Assembly (NCBI GenBank): GCA_021613335.1
Contig: JAJTWR010000239.1
Coordinates: 839,501-903,500, forward strand
Length of the DNA: 64,000 bases
Source of the DNA: Whitmania pigra
Lineage: Eukaryota > Annelida > Clitellata > Hirudinida > Haemopidae
Reading direction: 5' to 3'
The notes beneath the pieces were generated by a model. It worked only from the letters and a program-made list of their open reading frames with translations. It did not search any database and was not told the origin of the DNA. Positions 1 to 20,730 of this stretch are shown in pieces (positions within the stretch are counted from its first letter, which is position 1; each line of letters opens with the position of its first letter). The position numbers and the translations under genes were made by a program.

Positions 1-3000
1 CTTTCCAAATATGTATACCTTATTAGCCGAAAAAGATGTGGAACAACATAAGTGCTTAAAATATCGCGAGACATCTTAAGCGGAAGTCCTTCCATTAATG
101 GAATGTCTTGCAAGTCTTCTTACTCAGTAACTACAATTTTTCGACTGACGAAATGTGCATCAAAATGTTCGTTAAGATTTCTACTTTCTAAATATGTATA
201 CCTTATTAGCTGATAATTTTGGGGAACAACATAAGTGCTTAAAATATCGCGAGACATCTTAAGCGGAGGTCCTTCCATTAATGGAATGTCTTGCAAGTCT
301 TCTTACTCAGTAACTACAATTTTTCGACTGACGACGAAATGTGCATCAAAATGTTCGTTAAGATTTCTACTTTCCAATATGTATACCTTATTAGCCGAAA
401 AAGATGTGGAACAACATAAGTGCTTAAAATATCGCGAGACATCTTAAGCGGAAGTCCTTCCATTAATGGAATGTCTTGCAAGTCTTCTTACTCAGTAACT
501 ACAATTTTTCGACTGACGAAATGTGCATCAAAATGTTCGTTAAGATTTCTACTTTCCAAATATGTATACCTTATTAGCCGAAAAAGATGTGGAACAACAT
601 AAGTGCTTAAAATATCGCGAGACATCTTAAGCGGAAGTCCTTCCATTAATGGAATGTCTTGCAAGTCTTCTTACTCAGTAACTACAATTTTTCGACTGAC
701 GAAATGTGCATCAAAATGTTCGTTAAGATTTCTACTTTCCAAATATGTATACCTTATTAGCTGATAATTTTGGGGAACAACATAAGTGCTTAAAATATCG
801 CGAGACATCTTAAGCGGAGGTCCTTCCATTAATGGAATGTCTTGCAAGTCTTCTTACTCAGTAACTACAATTTTTCGACTGACGAAATGTGCATCAAAAT
901 GTTCGTTAAGATTTCTACTTTCCAATATGTATACCTTATTAGCCGAAAAAGATGTGGAACAACATAAGTGCTTAAAATATCGCGAGACATCTTAAGCGGA
1001 AGTCCTTCCATTAATGGAATGTCTTGCAAGTCTTCTTACTCAGTAACTACAATTTTTCGACTGACGAAATGTGCATCAAAATGTTCGTTAAGATTTCTAC
1101 TTTCCAAATATGTATACCTTATTAGCCGAAAAAGATGTGGAACAACATAAGTGCTTAAAATATCGCGAGACATCTTAAGCGGAAGTCCTTCCATTAATGG
1201 AATGTCTTGCAAGTCTTCTTACTCAGTAACTACAATTTTTCGACTGACGAAATGTGCATCAAAATGTTCGTTAAGATTTCTACTTTCCAAATATGTATAC
1301 CTTATTAGCTGATAATTTTGGGGAACAACATAAGTGCTTAAAATATCGCGAGACATCTTAAGCGGGTCCTTCCATTAATGGAATGTCTTGCAAGTCTTCT
1401 TACTCAGTAACTACAATTTTTCGACTGACGAAATGTGCATCAAAATGTTCGTTAAGATTTCTACTTTCCAAATATGTATACCTTATTAGCCGAAAAAGAT
1501 GTGGAACAACATAAGTGCTTAAAATATCGCGAGACATCTTAAGCGGAAGTCCTTCCATTAATGGAATGTCTTGCAAGTCTTCTTACTCAGTAACTACAAT
1601 TTTTCGACTGACGAAATGTGCATCAAAATGTTCGTTAAGATTTCTACTTTCCAAATATGTATACCTTATTAGCCGAAAAAGATGTGGAACAACATAAGTG
1701 CTTAAAATATCGCGAGACATCTTAAGCGGAAGTCCTTCCATTAATGGAATGTCTTGCAAGTCTCTTACTCAGTAACTACAATTTTTCGACTGACGAAATG
1801 TGCATCAAAATGTTCGTTAAGATTTCTACTTTCCAAATATGTATACCTTATTAGCCGAAAAAGATGTGTGGAACAACATAAGTGCTTAAAATATCGCGAG
1901 ACATCTTAAGCGGAAGTCCTTCCATTAATGGAATGTCTTGCAAGTCTTCTTACTCAGTAACTACAATTTTTCGACTGACGAAATGTGCATCAAAATGTTC
2001 GTTAAGATTTCTACTTTCCAAATATGTATACCTTATTAGCTGATAATTTTGGGGAACAACATAAGTGCTTAAAATATCGCGAGACATCTTAAGCGGAGGT
2101 CCTTCCATTAATGGAATGTCTTGCAAGTCTTCTTACTCAGTAACTACAATTTTTCGACTGACGAAATGTGCATCAAAATGTTCGTTAAGATTTCTACTTT
2201 CCAAATATGTATACCTTATTAGCCGAAAAAGATGGGAACAACATAAGTGCTTAAAATATCGCGAGACATCTTAAGCGGAAGTCCTTCCATTAATGGAATG
2301 TCTTGCAAGTCTTCTTACTCAGTAACTACAATTTTTCGACTGACGAAATGTGCATCAAAATGTTCGTTAAGATTTCTACTTTCCAAATATGTATACCTTA
2401 TTAGCCGAAAAAGATGGGAACAACATAAGTGCTTAAAATATCGCGAGACATCTTAAGCGGAAGTCCTTCCATTAATGGAATGTCTTGCAAGTCTTCTTAC
2501 TCAGTAACTACAATTTTTCGACTGACAAAATGTGCATCAAAATGTTCGTTAAGATTTCTACTTTCCAAATATGTATACCTTATTAGCTGATAATTTTGGG
2601 GAACAACATAAGTGCTTAAAATATCGCGAGACATCTTAAGCGGAGGTCCTTCCATTAATGGAATGTCTTGCAAGTCTTCTTACTCAGTAACTACAATTTT
2701 TCGACTGACGAAATGTGCATCAAAATGTTCGTTAAGATTTCTACTTTCCAAATATGTATACCTTATTAGCCGAAAAAGATGTGGAACAACATAAGTGCTT
2801 AAAATATCGCGAGACATCTTAAGCGGAAGTCCTTCCATTAATGGAATGTCTTGCAAGTCTTCTTACTCAGTAACTACAATTTTTCGACTGACGAAATGTG
2901 CATCAAAATGTTCGTTAAGATTTCTACTTTCCAAATATGTATACCTTATTAGCCGAAAAAGATGTGGAACAACATAAGTGCTTAAAATATCGCGAGACAT

Positions 3001-6000
3001 CTTAAGCGGAAGTCCTTCCATTAATGGAATGTCTTGCAAGTCTTCTTACTCAGTAACTACAATTTTTCGACTGACGAAATGTGCATCAAAATGTTCGTTA
3101 AGATTTCTACTTTCCAAATATGTATACCTTATTAGCTGATAATTTTGGGGAACAACATAAGTGCTTAAAATATCGCGAGACATCTTAAGCGGAGGTCCTT
3201 CCATTAATGGAATGTCTTGCAAGTCTTCTTACTCAGTAACTACAATTTTTCGACTGACGAAATGTGCATCAAAATGTTCGTTAAGATTTCTACTTTCCAA
3301 ATATGTATACCTTATTAGCCGAAAAAGATGGGGAACAAATAAGTGCTTAAAATATCGCGAGACATCTTAAGCGGAAGTCCTTCCATTAATGGAATGTCTT
3401 GCAAGTCTTCTTACTCAGTAACTACAATTTTTCGACTGACGAAATGTGCATCAAAATGTTCGTTAAGATTTCTACTTTCCAAATATGTATACCTTATTAG
3501 CCGAAAAAGATGTGGAACAACATAAGTGCTTAAAATATCGCGAGACATCTTAAGCGGAAGTCCTTCCATTAATGGAATGTCTTGCAAGTCTTCTTACTCA
3601 GTAACTACAATTTTTCGACTGACGAAATGTGCATCAAAATGTTCGTTAAGATTTCTACTTTCCAAATATGTATACCTTATTAGCTGATAATTTTGGGGAA
3701 CAACATAAGTGCTTAAAATATCGCGAGACATCTTAAGCGGAGGTCCTTCCATTAATGGAATGTCTTGCAAGTCTTCTTACTCAGTAACTACAATTTTTCG
3801 ACTGACGAAATGTGCATCAAAATGTTCGTTAAGATTTCTACTTTCCAAATATGTATACCTTATTAGCCGAAAAAGATGTGGAACAACATAAGTGCTTAAA
3901 ATATCGCGAGACATCTTAAGCGGAGGTCCTTCCATTAATGGAATGTCTTGCAAGTCTTCTTACTCAGTAACTACAATTTTTCGACTGACGAAATGTGCAT
4001 CAAAATGTTCGTTAAGATTTCTACTTTCCAAATATGTATACCTTATTAGCCGAAAAAGATGTGGAACAACATAAGTGCTTAAAATATCGCGAGACATCTT
4101 AAGCGGAAGTCCTTCCATTAATGGAATGTCTTGCAAGTCTTCTTACTCAGTAACTACAATTTTTCGACTGACGAAATGTGCATCAAAATGTTCGTTAAGA
4201 TTTCTACTTTCCAAATATGTATACCTTATTAGCCGAAAAAGATGTGGAACAACATAAGTGCTTAAAATATCGCGAGACATCTTAAGCGGAAGTCCTTCCA
4301 TTAATGGAATGTCTTGCAAGTCTTCTTACTCAGTAACTACAATTTTTCGACTGACGAAATGTGCATCAAAATGTTCGTTAAGATTTCTACTTTCCAAATA
4401 TGTGTACCTTATTAGCTGATAATTTTGGGGAACAACATAAGTGCTTAAAATATCGCGAGACATCTTAAGCGGAGGTCCTTCCATTAATGGAATGTCTTGC
4501 AAGTCTTCTTACTCAGTAACTACAATTTTTCGACTGACGAAATGTGCATCAAAATGTTCGTTAAGATTTCTACTTTCCAATATGTATACCTTATTAGCCG
4601 AAAAAGATGTGGAACAACATAAGTGCTTAAAATATCGCGAGACATCTTAAGCGGAAGTCCTTCCATTAATGGAATGTCTTGCAAGTCTTCTTACTCAGTA
4701 ACTACAATTTTTCGACTGACGAAATGTGCATCAAAATTTCGTTAAGATTTCTACTTTCCAAATATGTATACCTTATTAGCCGAAAAAGATGTGGAACAAC
4801 ATAAGTGCTTAAAATATCGCGAGACATCTTAAGCGGAAGTCCTTCCATTAATGGAATGTCTTGCAAGTCTTCTTACTCAGTAACTACAATTTTTCGACTG
4901 ACGAAATGTGCATCAAAATGTTCGTTAAGATTTCTACTTTCCAAATATGTATACCTTATTAGCTGATAATTTTGGGGAACAACATAAGTGCTTAAAATAT
5001 CGCGCGAGACATCTTAAGCGGAGGTCCTTCCATTAATGGAATGTCTTGCAAGTCTTCTTACTCAGTAACTACAATTTTTCGACTGACGAAATGTGCATCA
5101 AAATGTTCGTTAAGATTTCTACTTTCCAAATATGTATACCTTATTAGCCGAAAAAGATGTGGAACAACATAAGTGCTTAAAATATCGCGAGACATCTTAA
5201 GCGGAGGTCCTTCCATTAATGGAATGTCTTGCAAGTCTTCTTACTCAGTAACTACAATTTTTCGACTGACGAAATGTGCATCAAAATGTTCGTTAAGATT
5301 TCTACTTTCCAAATATGTATACCTTATTAGCCGAAAAAGATGTGGAACAACATAAGTGCTTAAAATATCGCGAGACATCTTAAGCGGAAGTCCTTCCTTA
5401 ATGGAATGTCTTGCAAGTCTTCTTACTCAGTAACTACAATTTTTCGACTGACGAAATGTGCATCAAAATGTTCGTTAAGATTTCTACTTTCCAAATATGT
5501 ATACCTTATTAGCCGAAAAAGATGTGGAACAACATAAGTGCTTAAAATATCGCGAGACATCTTAAGCGGAAGTCCTTCCATTAATGGAATGTCTTGCAAG
5601 TCTTCTTACTCAGTAACTACAATTTTTCGACTGACGAAATGTGCATCAAAATGTTCGTTAAGATTTCTACTTTCCAAATATGTGTACCTTATTAGCTGAT
5701 AATTTTGGGGAACAACATAAGTGCTTAAAATATCGCGAGACATCTTAAGCGGAGGTCCTTCCATTAATGGAATGTCTTGCAAGTCTTCTTACTCAGTAAC
5801 TACAATTTTTCGACTGACGACGAAATGTGCATCAAAATGTTCGTTAAGATTTCTACTTTCCAAATATGTATACCTTATTAGCCGAAAAAGATGTGGAACA
5901 ACATAAGTGCTTAAAATATCGCGAGACATCTTAAGCGGAAGTCCTTCCATTAATGGAATGTCTTGCAAGTCTTCTTACTCAGTAACTACAATTTTTCGAC

Positions 6001-6680
6001 TGACGAAATGTGCATCAAAATGTTCGTTAAGATTTCTACTTTCCAAATATGTATACCTTATTAGCCGAAAAAGATGTGGAACAACATAAGTGCTTAAAAT
6101 ATCGCGAGACATCTTAAGCGGAAGTCCTTCCATTAATGGAATGTCTTGCAAGTCTTCTTACTCAGTAACTACAATTTTTCGACTGACGAAATGTGCATCA
6201 AAATGTTCGTTAAGATTTCTACTTTCCAAATATGTATACCTTATTAGCTGATAATTTTGGGGGGAACAACATAAGTGCTTAAAATATCGCGAGACATCTT
6301 AAGCGGAGGTCCTTCCATTAATGGAATGTCTTGCAAGTCTTCTTACTCAGTAACTACAATTTTTCGACTGACGAAATGTGCATCAAAATGTTCGTTAAGA
6401 TTTCTACTTTCCAAATATGTATACCTTATTAGCCGAAAAAGATGTGGAACAACATAAGTGCTTAAAATATCGCGAGACATCTTAAGCGGAAGTCCTTCCA
6501 TTAATGGAATGTCTTGCAAGTCTTCTTACTCAGTAACTACAATTTTTCGACTGACGAAATGTGCATCAAAATGTTCGTTAAGATTTCTACTTTCCAAATA
6601 TGTATACCTTATTAGCCGAAAAAGATGTGGAACAACATAGTGTGCTTAAAATATCGCGAGACATCTTAAGCGGAAGTCCT
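1..6680. repeat. 183-bp satellite array with higher-order repeat structure
   Basis: About 36 head-to-tail monomers of roughly 183 bp (182-184) run from the first base of the window, so the array continues upstream. Two monomer types differ in one short block: most carry GCCGAAAAAGATGTGG, the others GCTGATAATTTTGGGG. The second block starts at about 211, 762, 1310, 2041, 2588, 3137, 3685, 4417, 4964, 5697 and 6249. The spacings are therefore about 549 bp (three monomers) or 732 bp (four monomers). The monomer after such a block usually reads GCGGAGGTCC instead of GCGGAAGTCC. Each monomer contains the 14-bp perfect palindrome TTCCATTAATGGAA and the short inverted repeat TTTCG-N5-CGAAA. The 60-70 codon open frames in each unit begin at GTG, not ATG, and recur only because the unit recurs; I do not regard them as genes. 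Confidence 0.97.
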
Positions 6681-6781
6681 TCCAGTATTTAATTGCCGTA
6701 CGAGTTCTTTTACTCAATAATCACGAAGTTTAGACTGATCAAATAAATGTGCATCAAAATGTTCCTTAAGATTTCAACTTT
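6681..6781. repeat. Degenerate terminal satellite monomer
   Basis: After the last intact unit the sequence still follows the monomer (ACTCAATAATCACGAAG, then AATGTGCATCAAAATGTTCC, then AAGATTTCAACTTT) but with many substitutions and small indels, and it then stops. This is the diverged edge expected where unequal exchange no longer homogenises copies. Confidence 0.85.
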
Positions 6782-7037
6782 GTTTTATAAACATATTCGC
6801 TTATGGATCTGCATAAATACCAAACACATCCCAATCCTCGAACTAATATTTAAGGAGACCTTGGGTGACATGGAACTGGTAAACCATACCAGAGTTTATC
6901 CGAAATATATAATCGCCACAGAAGTAGTTCCAATCAGGTTTTTGACTAGAATGTTTCTAACTGAGTTATAACTTGTTAGTAATTATATAATAATTATAAT
7001 GAAGACCTACACAAAAGGCAATAGAACCTAAGGCCTC

Positions 7038-8905
7038 ATGGAAAAAAGCCAATGGATCCTCAAGAATAACAGGAACTTGGTGATCCATTCAAGACTGGAT
7101 GATTTTATAATAAATTACAGAGACTTAAACAGAGGGCTCCTTGATAGATTTTGTGAAACTTCAGGCCTGGAGCCCAGCACAGTAAGCTAAGAAGTATTTT
7201 TCTTATGATTATAACACATTTATGTTTATGACAGGCATGTGTAAAAGCCATTGGAAAAATTGCCAAAGAAGTTTGCAGAGGCAGAAAAAATAAGAGCTCC
7301 AAATCCATTTATGTAAATGATATTATATCTCCAATGGATTTTGAACTGTTAAGATTTATTCTGGAAATAATTTAGTGCATTATACATATTGATTATTGCA
7401 TACAGTCTAAGACAGAGGATGATGATGACATTGTTATTGCTGATGATGGTCCTGAACCTAAGAAGAAGGTGATATCTCTAGCAGTTACAGATAATTAATT
7501 TATAAAATAATCTCATCATTAATTTTGGTTTCAACAGAAAATGAATCTCACCGGGCAAGAGACATTCTTGACAGAACTTAATGTGCAGGAAAAGGCAAGC
7601 ATTTTTATTTACTAAAATTTAGCTTATGTAATGATACATGTGTTAGCGTGTCGGTGATGGTAATGATCATGATGTGGGGTGTTCGGAACCTAGTCCGCAC
7701 TGCCAGGGAGCATTCTTGATATTGGTTCTATATATTCAGTAGCAGGATAATTGCATTGTTGGTTTGGTTACATAAGGCATTCAAAATGTCTAAATAAATA
7801 TTTTAGTATGTATCACAATCATGTGGCATTTCTTCCTTGCCAAATGTTTTTCAATTTTGTTATCAACTTCAGGACATGTTACAAAATGATGAGACAATCA
7901 AGATGAATGCAAAAGAAACAAATGTGAACCAAGTGATATTTTAACATTTTAAAATTAAAAGTCATGGAAAGCAATCAGTTAATTTCCATGTTTCAGGCAT
8001 CTGATATACAGCCAGTCACATATGGAGTTGTGCAGTTGGTGGCAAGTGGAAGAAGGGTAAGTGCCAAACTGCTGTAGTTTAAAATGAAAAACAGATGCAA
8101 CTACAAACCAAAATATACTTTGTGAGAATGCTAATGCTAAACAAAATTTTTCTAGGCTTCAAGGACCAGCCCCAGAATGACCGACAAACCATTCATCGAC
8201 AAGAAAAAATATCATCACATTCTGGCAAGCCGGAGAAAATGGTTCACCTCTGAGCATATCAACATGGCCATGTATTACATGGCCAACAAGTTTGAACACA
8301 TTGACGGTTTTTTTGATTCTGAAATTATAAGTTGTGTAAGGCGCAATTCGTCCATTGAATACCCAACATCAAAATTTGTGCAGATAATCAATGTGAAAAA
8401 ATCTCACTGGATTACAATAAGTAATTTAAGGTGCAGCGACAGCCACATTGATGTGTACGACAGTATGAGAAGTTCATACCAAGACCGAGACAAATTTCTG
8501 ATGTGGTATTTGGGACGCTCATTTTGCACTAAGTCTTTAACACTATTACAACATGACGTTCAACAGCAATCAAATGCCTATGACTGTGGACCCTATGCAA
8601 TTGCTTTTGCTTTAACACTATGTCTTGGTATAGATCCCAGCATGTGCAGTTACGATGAAGAAGGACTGAGAAGTGGTATCAGACAGATCTTCGCCAGTGA
8701 GGAACTTATCCCGTTACAATCTGGTCACAGGAGATCAGGGTTGCCAAGGACAATTGATGTAGAAATTTATTGCATCTGTCAAGTGGCTTACCAGGGTGAT
8801 GGCACTGCGAACATGGTAGATTGTGATATGTGTGGGAGGTGGTACCATGATGATTGTGTGCTTTGCACCAAAGAGTTCGCTGAGGCAGACGTGGCATTGT
8901 CATGA
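7038..8905 (+). CDS. Ulp1/SENP-like (C48) cysteine protease with C-terminal PHD finger, seven exons
   Basis: Exons 7038-7181, 7235-7312, 7406-7468, 7538-7594, 7873-7923 (or to 7932), 7997-8056 and 8156-8905 join, all in phase 0. The large last exon holds a C48 protease domain. Numbering from the ATG at 8177, the catalytic set is His77 (SHWITI), Asp95 (IDVYDSM), Gln131 and Cys137 (AYDCGPYA). A PHD finger follows from residue 199 (YCIC, DCDMC, H, C). The final ligand pair (WHCHDC) is encoded at 8892-8909 but one base out of frame, so the frame ends at TGA 8903-8905 without it. The small upstream exons encode an acidic, lysine-rich linker; the first one (residues 1-48) has a pattern vaguely like a CARD, which I would not rely on. 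Ulp1 proteases cleave SUMO or other ubiquitin-like tags, and this subtype is often amplified or transposon-linked in invertebrates. The intron after 7594 appears to use a GC donor. Confidence 0.75.
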
Positions 8906-8933
8906 TTGTATTAGTAATAATATTATTTTATGA

Positions 8934-10000
8934 TGATTAATTCTATTCTTGTGATAAATGTTTTTGTTGTCAGTGCTAATGCAGGTTTGCTCATCTCTCT
9001 GACTGCAATCCAAAAAGTTTGCAATAAATATTTTGTTGTTGTTAATGCCCAATGATTCAATTGATTTTTTTTCTAGAAACAACTTAGTAACCTGACATCT
9101 GAAGACTTTGAATTTTATGTTACTCACATATTTAAAAATTTGTTATGCAAACGACCCCAAACAATGATTCTCTCTTAAAGATTTCCTATTGGAAGGATTA
9201 ATTAAAATGATTAGTCTACAACTTTATTTGCAACTTGACACTTGTCAAACTAATTTTACCAGTAACTGAATAATATTAAACAACTCTACTTCCTATCCAG
9301 GATAAAGTTCCTCACACTAATTAGGTGTCTCTGGACACGAGTTTTCAATGACCTTTTACAATCGTCGAGAAGGTTAGATAAGCGTTTAAAACAAGATATA
9401 CATAATATTAACTGTATGATAACGTAAATTACAAATAATTTTTGCAGAAATCTATCTCAAGAGTCATGTGGAACAATATGATCTGGTCATCTCCAAGCTC
9501 TCTAAATTAACTGCGATTTTCATGAGATTTAACAATGACAATAAATAGTTTACATGTTGCCATCACAATTGTATTTGTCACGATACACAATAAAAGTTGA
9601 TAAATTTTCTCGAGATTATTTGTAGAGTTCGAGTTGCGTGGTTTTTCCGGACCGTGTTTATTTTGAAAGTTTGGTTTATTAGAAAGTAGCGATGATTCTG
9701 GGTGTGCAATAATGTTATAAATATTTAGACTTACGTATTTCTACACAAATAAATTATTATTTACATAATTTAAATACTGAAGCTTAATGTTTTATTTCTG
9801 TACTTTTATTTATGTTTTTTCAAATAATTTAAAAAACAAAGTCTTCTGTTGATTGAGATATGAACATTTTTAAAAAGCATTTGTAACGTAGTTTCCAAAT
9901 ATTATAATTTGAATCTTCGCATTAAGAAATAAATGTGAGTGTCTGCTAACTTCAGCCACGTTAGAGACTAGGCTTTTACCATTATATAAGTGTCTGCTGG
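8934..10000. other. AT-rich intergenic DNA, no gene seen
   Basis: This stretch follows the protease gene. Both strands have frequent stops, and I see no splice-supported exons, RNA gene or repeat. Confidence 0.6.
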
Positions 10001-10034
10001 CGGAAGACAAGTAATTTTCCCTCATTGTCTTCCG
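10001..10034. repeat. Short perfect hairpin
   Basis: CGGAAGACAA at 10001-10010 and its exact reverse complement TTGTCTTCCG at 10025-10034 are separated by a 14-nt loop. The octamer GTGTCTGC occurs twice just upstream (about 9938 and 9990). No function is apparent; it could be a regulatory stem or part of a degraded element. Confidence 0.5.
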
Positions 10035-10096
10035 TGTAACATCTGCGAGAAGCCTTTTGAAGTGGTAACCTTACGTAGAATGGGTATCATAATCAA

Positions 10097-10252
10097 ATGC
10101 GTTTGAAACACTTTTCTTTCATAACGAAAAAATCAGCTTCACCGATGGCCCTCGGACCAGCAATTTATTCAGAAATCCGTCACTTAGGTGTTGCTTACCA
10201 AAGAGCCGGGGTATCTTCCGGAATGGCTACAGACTTGACAAAGGAGAAATAA
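10097..10252 (+). CDS. Possible small ORF, 51 residues
   Basis: An ATG-initiated frame encodes 51 residues, with a basic, Ser/Phe-rich start (MRLKHFSFITKKSASP) and a later internal Met (MALGPAIYSEIRHLGVAYQR). The start looks like a mitochondrial or other targeting segment, but that is inference. The stretch is richer in G and C than its surroundings, which favours coding or a former exon. I recognise no family and see no splice partners. It could be a microprotein gene, an exon of an unseen gene or chance. Confidence 0.25.
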   Translation: MRLKHFSFITKKSASPMALGPAIYSEIRHLGVAYQRAGVSSGMATDLTKEK

Positions 10253-10884
10253 TATAATTACATAATAGAACTGTGCAACTACGTAACTTTTGGCGGCCGA
10301 CCTCCTTGTAGGTTAATTGATTGTATTATTTTATATTGCAATTTGCAATATTTGTAAATAATTTAAGTTTTTTAATGTATTGATTTTAATGTTCGTTGTT
10401 AAACACTTTACTATCTACATTGAAGGTTATGGACACAAGCCTGAGACAACAAAACATTCTCTATTCTTAAAGAAATAGCTGTTTACGGTAATATCATAAA
10501 TTGTAATTTTGTTAATTAGGTTTTTTTGCTTTTACTTAAACCAAGCTATTAGACTCTTTTAGACTCGATTTCGACCAGCTCAATATTGTTTATTCAGAAT
10601 CACTTATTAATTAATTAATAATATTACCAAGTTTAAAATTTTGAACTTAAAATTGCAATATGAAATACAATCATTGCACTTAATTATTTGTTGTACTCTC
10701 ATAAACAACTGTTGTTCGTGAGGTTCCCTTCATTTTTTGAAGGCTCAGTGGCCCGATAATTTTAATTTGAAGAATCTGGATATTTATTTAGTAATTGATT
10801 AAAACCGTATTATTCAATTATTCGGTGTTTGTTAAGCAAGTTTTGGTACTCAATGATACAACATCTTGCCTTTGCCACTTAGCA
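10253..10884. other. Intergenic DNA upstream of the MARK gene
   Basis: AT-rich sequence without convincing exons. Any promoter and 5' untranslated exon of the kinase gene should lie here. The ATG at 10885 is the first plausible start that reads into the kinase. Confidence 0.5.
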
Positions 10885-19602
<8,718 letters not shown>

Positions 19603-20730
19603 CATTTTAATCTCTCAATCACGATTTCTTTTTATTTTTTGTTTCGTCATCTCATGTATTTCAGCTTCTAAAATTTTTTATCGATTTTATTTTTTTTTTA
19701 AAGTGAGTTTAAAGTTTTTGAGACATCGTGCATTTGCAAAGCCTCGTACGACCAGACTTTTAAGCAGGATTTTTTAACAGCGCTTGAATAAATTGCAATT
19801 CCAGTGTCAGCTTTATTTTCGAGTTAGCCTCTACGTTGCAGTCTCAGCAGTTTGCACAAAGCTGCTGGCTTGTTGTGTTGGTGTGGCAGTATTTCTTATT
19901 TGTTACCATCTTCATTTCATTTCATTACTTGATTTCTGCACTGCATTTTTGTCTCATGTTGACGAGCAGAATTATTGCAATGATGATGATGATGATGATT
20001 TTGACAAGGGATCAGGGCATTTCCTTTGAATTTTTGCCTTGGACAGTCTTTCTGTGCATAGTTACCTGTGCCTTCTTAAACATTATTGATTTTATAAATT
20101 TTAAATTTGCAAATTTGTGACTTCTGCTCAAGTTTACCCAAAGGTCATTTATAGAGATCACAGATTTGTAATTATTAACAGATTATTTTTTATATTTTTA
20201 AACTTTTTTTAGGCATTTGTATATATGTACAATGCTTAGAATTACAGACACCTTTTATTTCTATGTTCAGCCAAATCATTTATGAATTAGTCACCCTTCA
20301 CTTATGCTTTCATCACTGCCTATATTATATCTTGTTTCTTATGGTTTTGTTTTGCCTTGTTCCTCTCAAGAAGCTTTGTCAACATTAAAGATGACTTCAA
20401 TCACAAAATTCGGATACCTTTTACTTTTTGCCTCGTACAACCGAGCACAGTGTTATTCTTACCGTTTCGAATTTAAAACAACTTAATAGAAGTTTATATT
20501 AGTATATATATATATATATTTGAAGCGGATCGCAACATGAGCGGGGAGCCCGGTTACAATATTAGTAATATGTTTGAAGTGCTTTACTATTATTGCCGTG
20601 CAATAAAATACATTCTTGACGAGTTTTTAAGTCGGATGAGCATCTTCCATACGTTTGTCCATGCGCGTGTTCCATGCATCAGCTGATGCTCTATCTGCGC
20701 TTCAGTTTCGAACTCCGCACTGCTAAAGTG
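19603..20730. other. Intergenic / possible MARK 3' UTR, low complexity
   Basis: T-rich sequence with a short (GAT)n run near 19978 and an (AT)n run near 20502-20518. I searched the three forward frames for a KA1-like exon and saw none. The promoter of the downstream ankyrin gene should lie at the right-hand end. Confidence 0.5.

Noticed and set aside
130..160. CENP-B box in the satellite
   Set aside because: TTCGACTGACGAAAT shares only TTCG-N4-A with the CENP-B box and lacks the CGGG core.
235..6640. Repeated 60-70 codon open frames in the satellite
   Set aside because: They start at GTG, recur because the 183-bp unit is a multiple of three, overlap each other and are broken by every one-base indel.
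1..6680. CRISPR array
   Set aside because: The repeats are contiguous 183-bp units with no unique spacers, in a eukaryotic genome.
6747..6971. 74-codon frame after the satellite
   Set aside because: Its first third is degenerate satellite, and the rest has no domain or splice support.
7640..7710. tRNA-like A and B boxes (TTAGCGTGTCGG and GTTCGGAACC)
   Set aside because: No cloverleaf can be drawn, acceptor ends do not pair, and the stretch lies in an intron of the protease gene.
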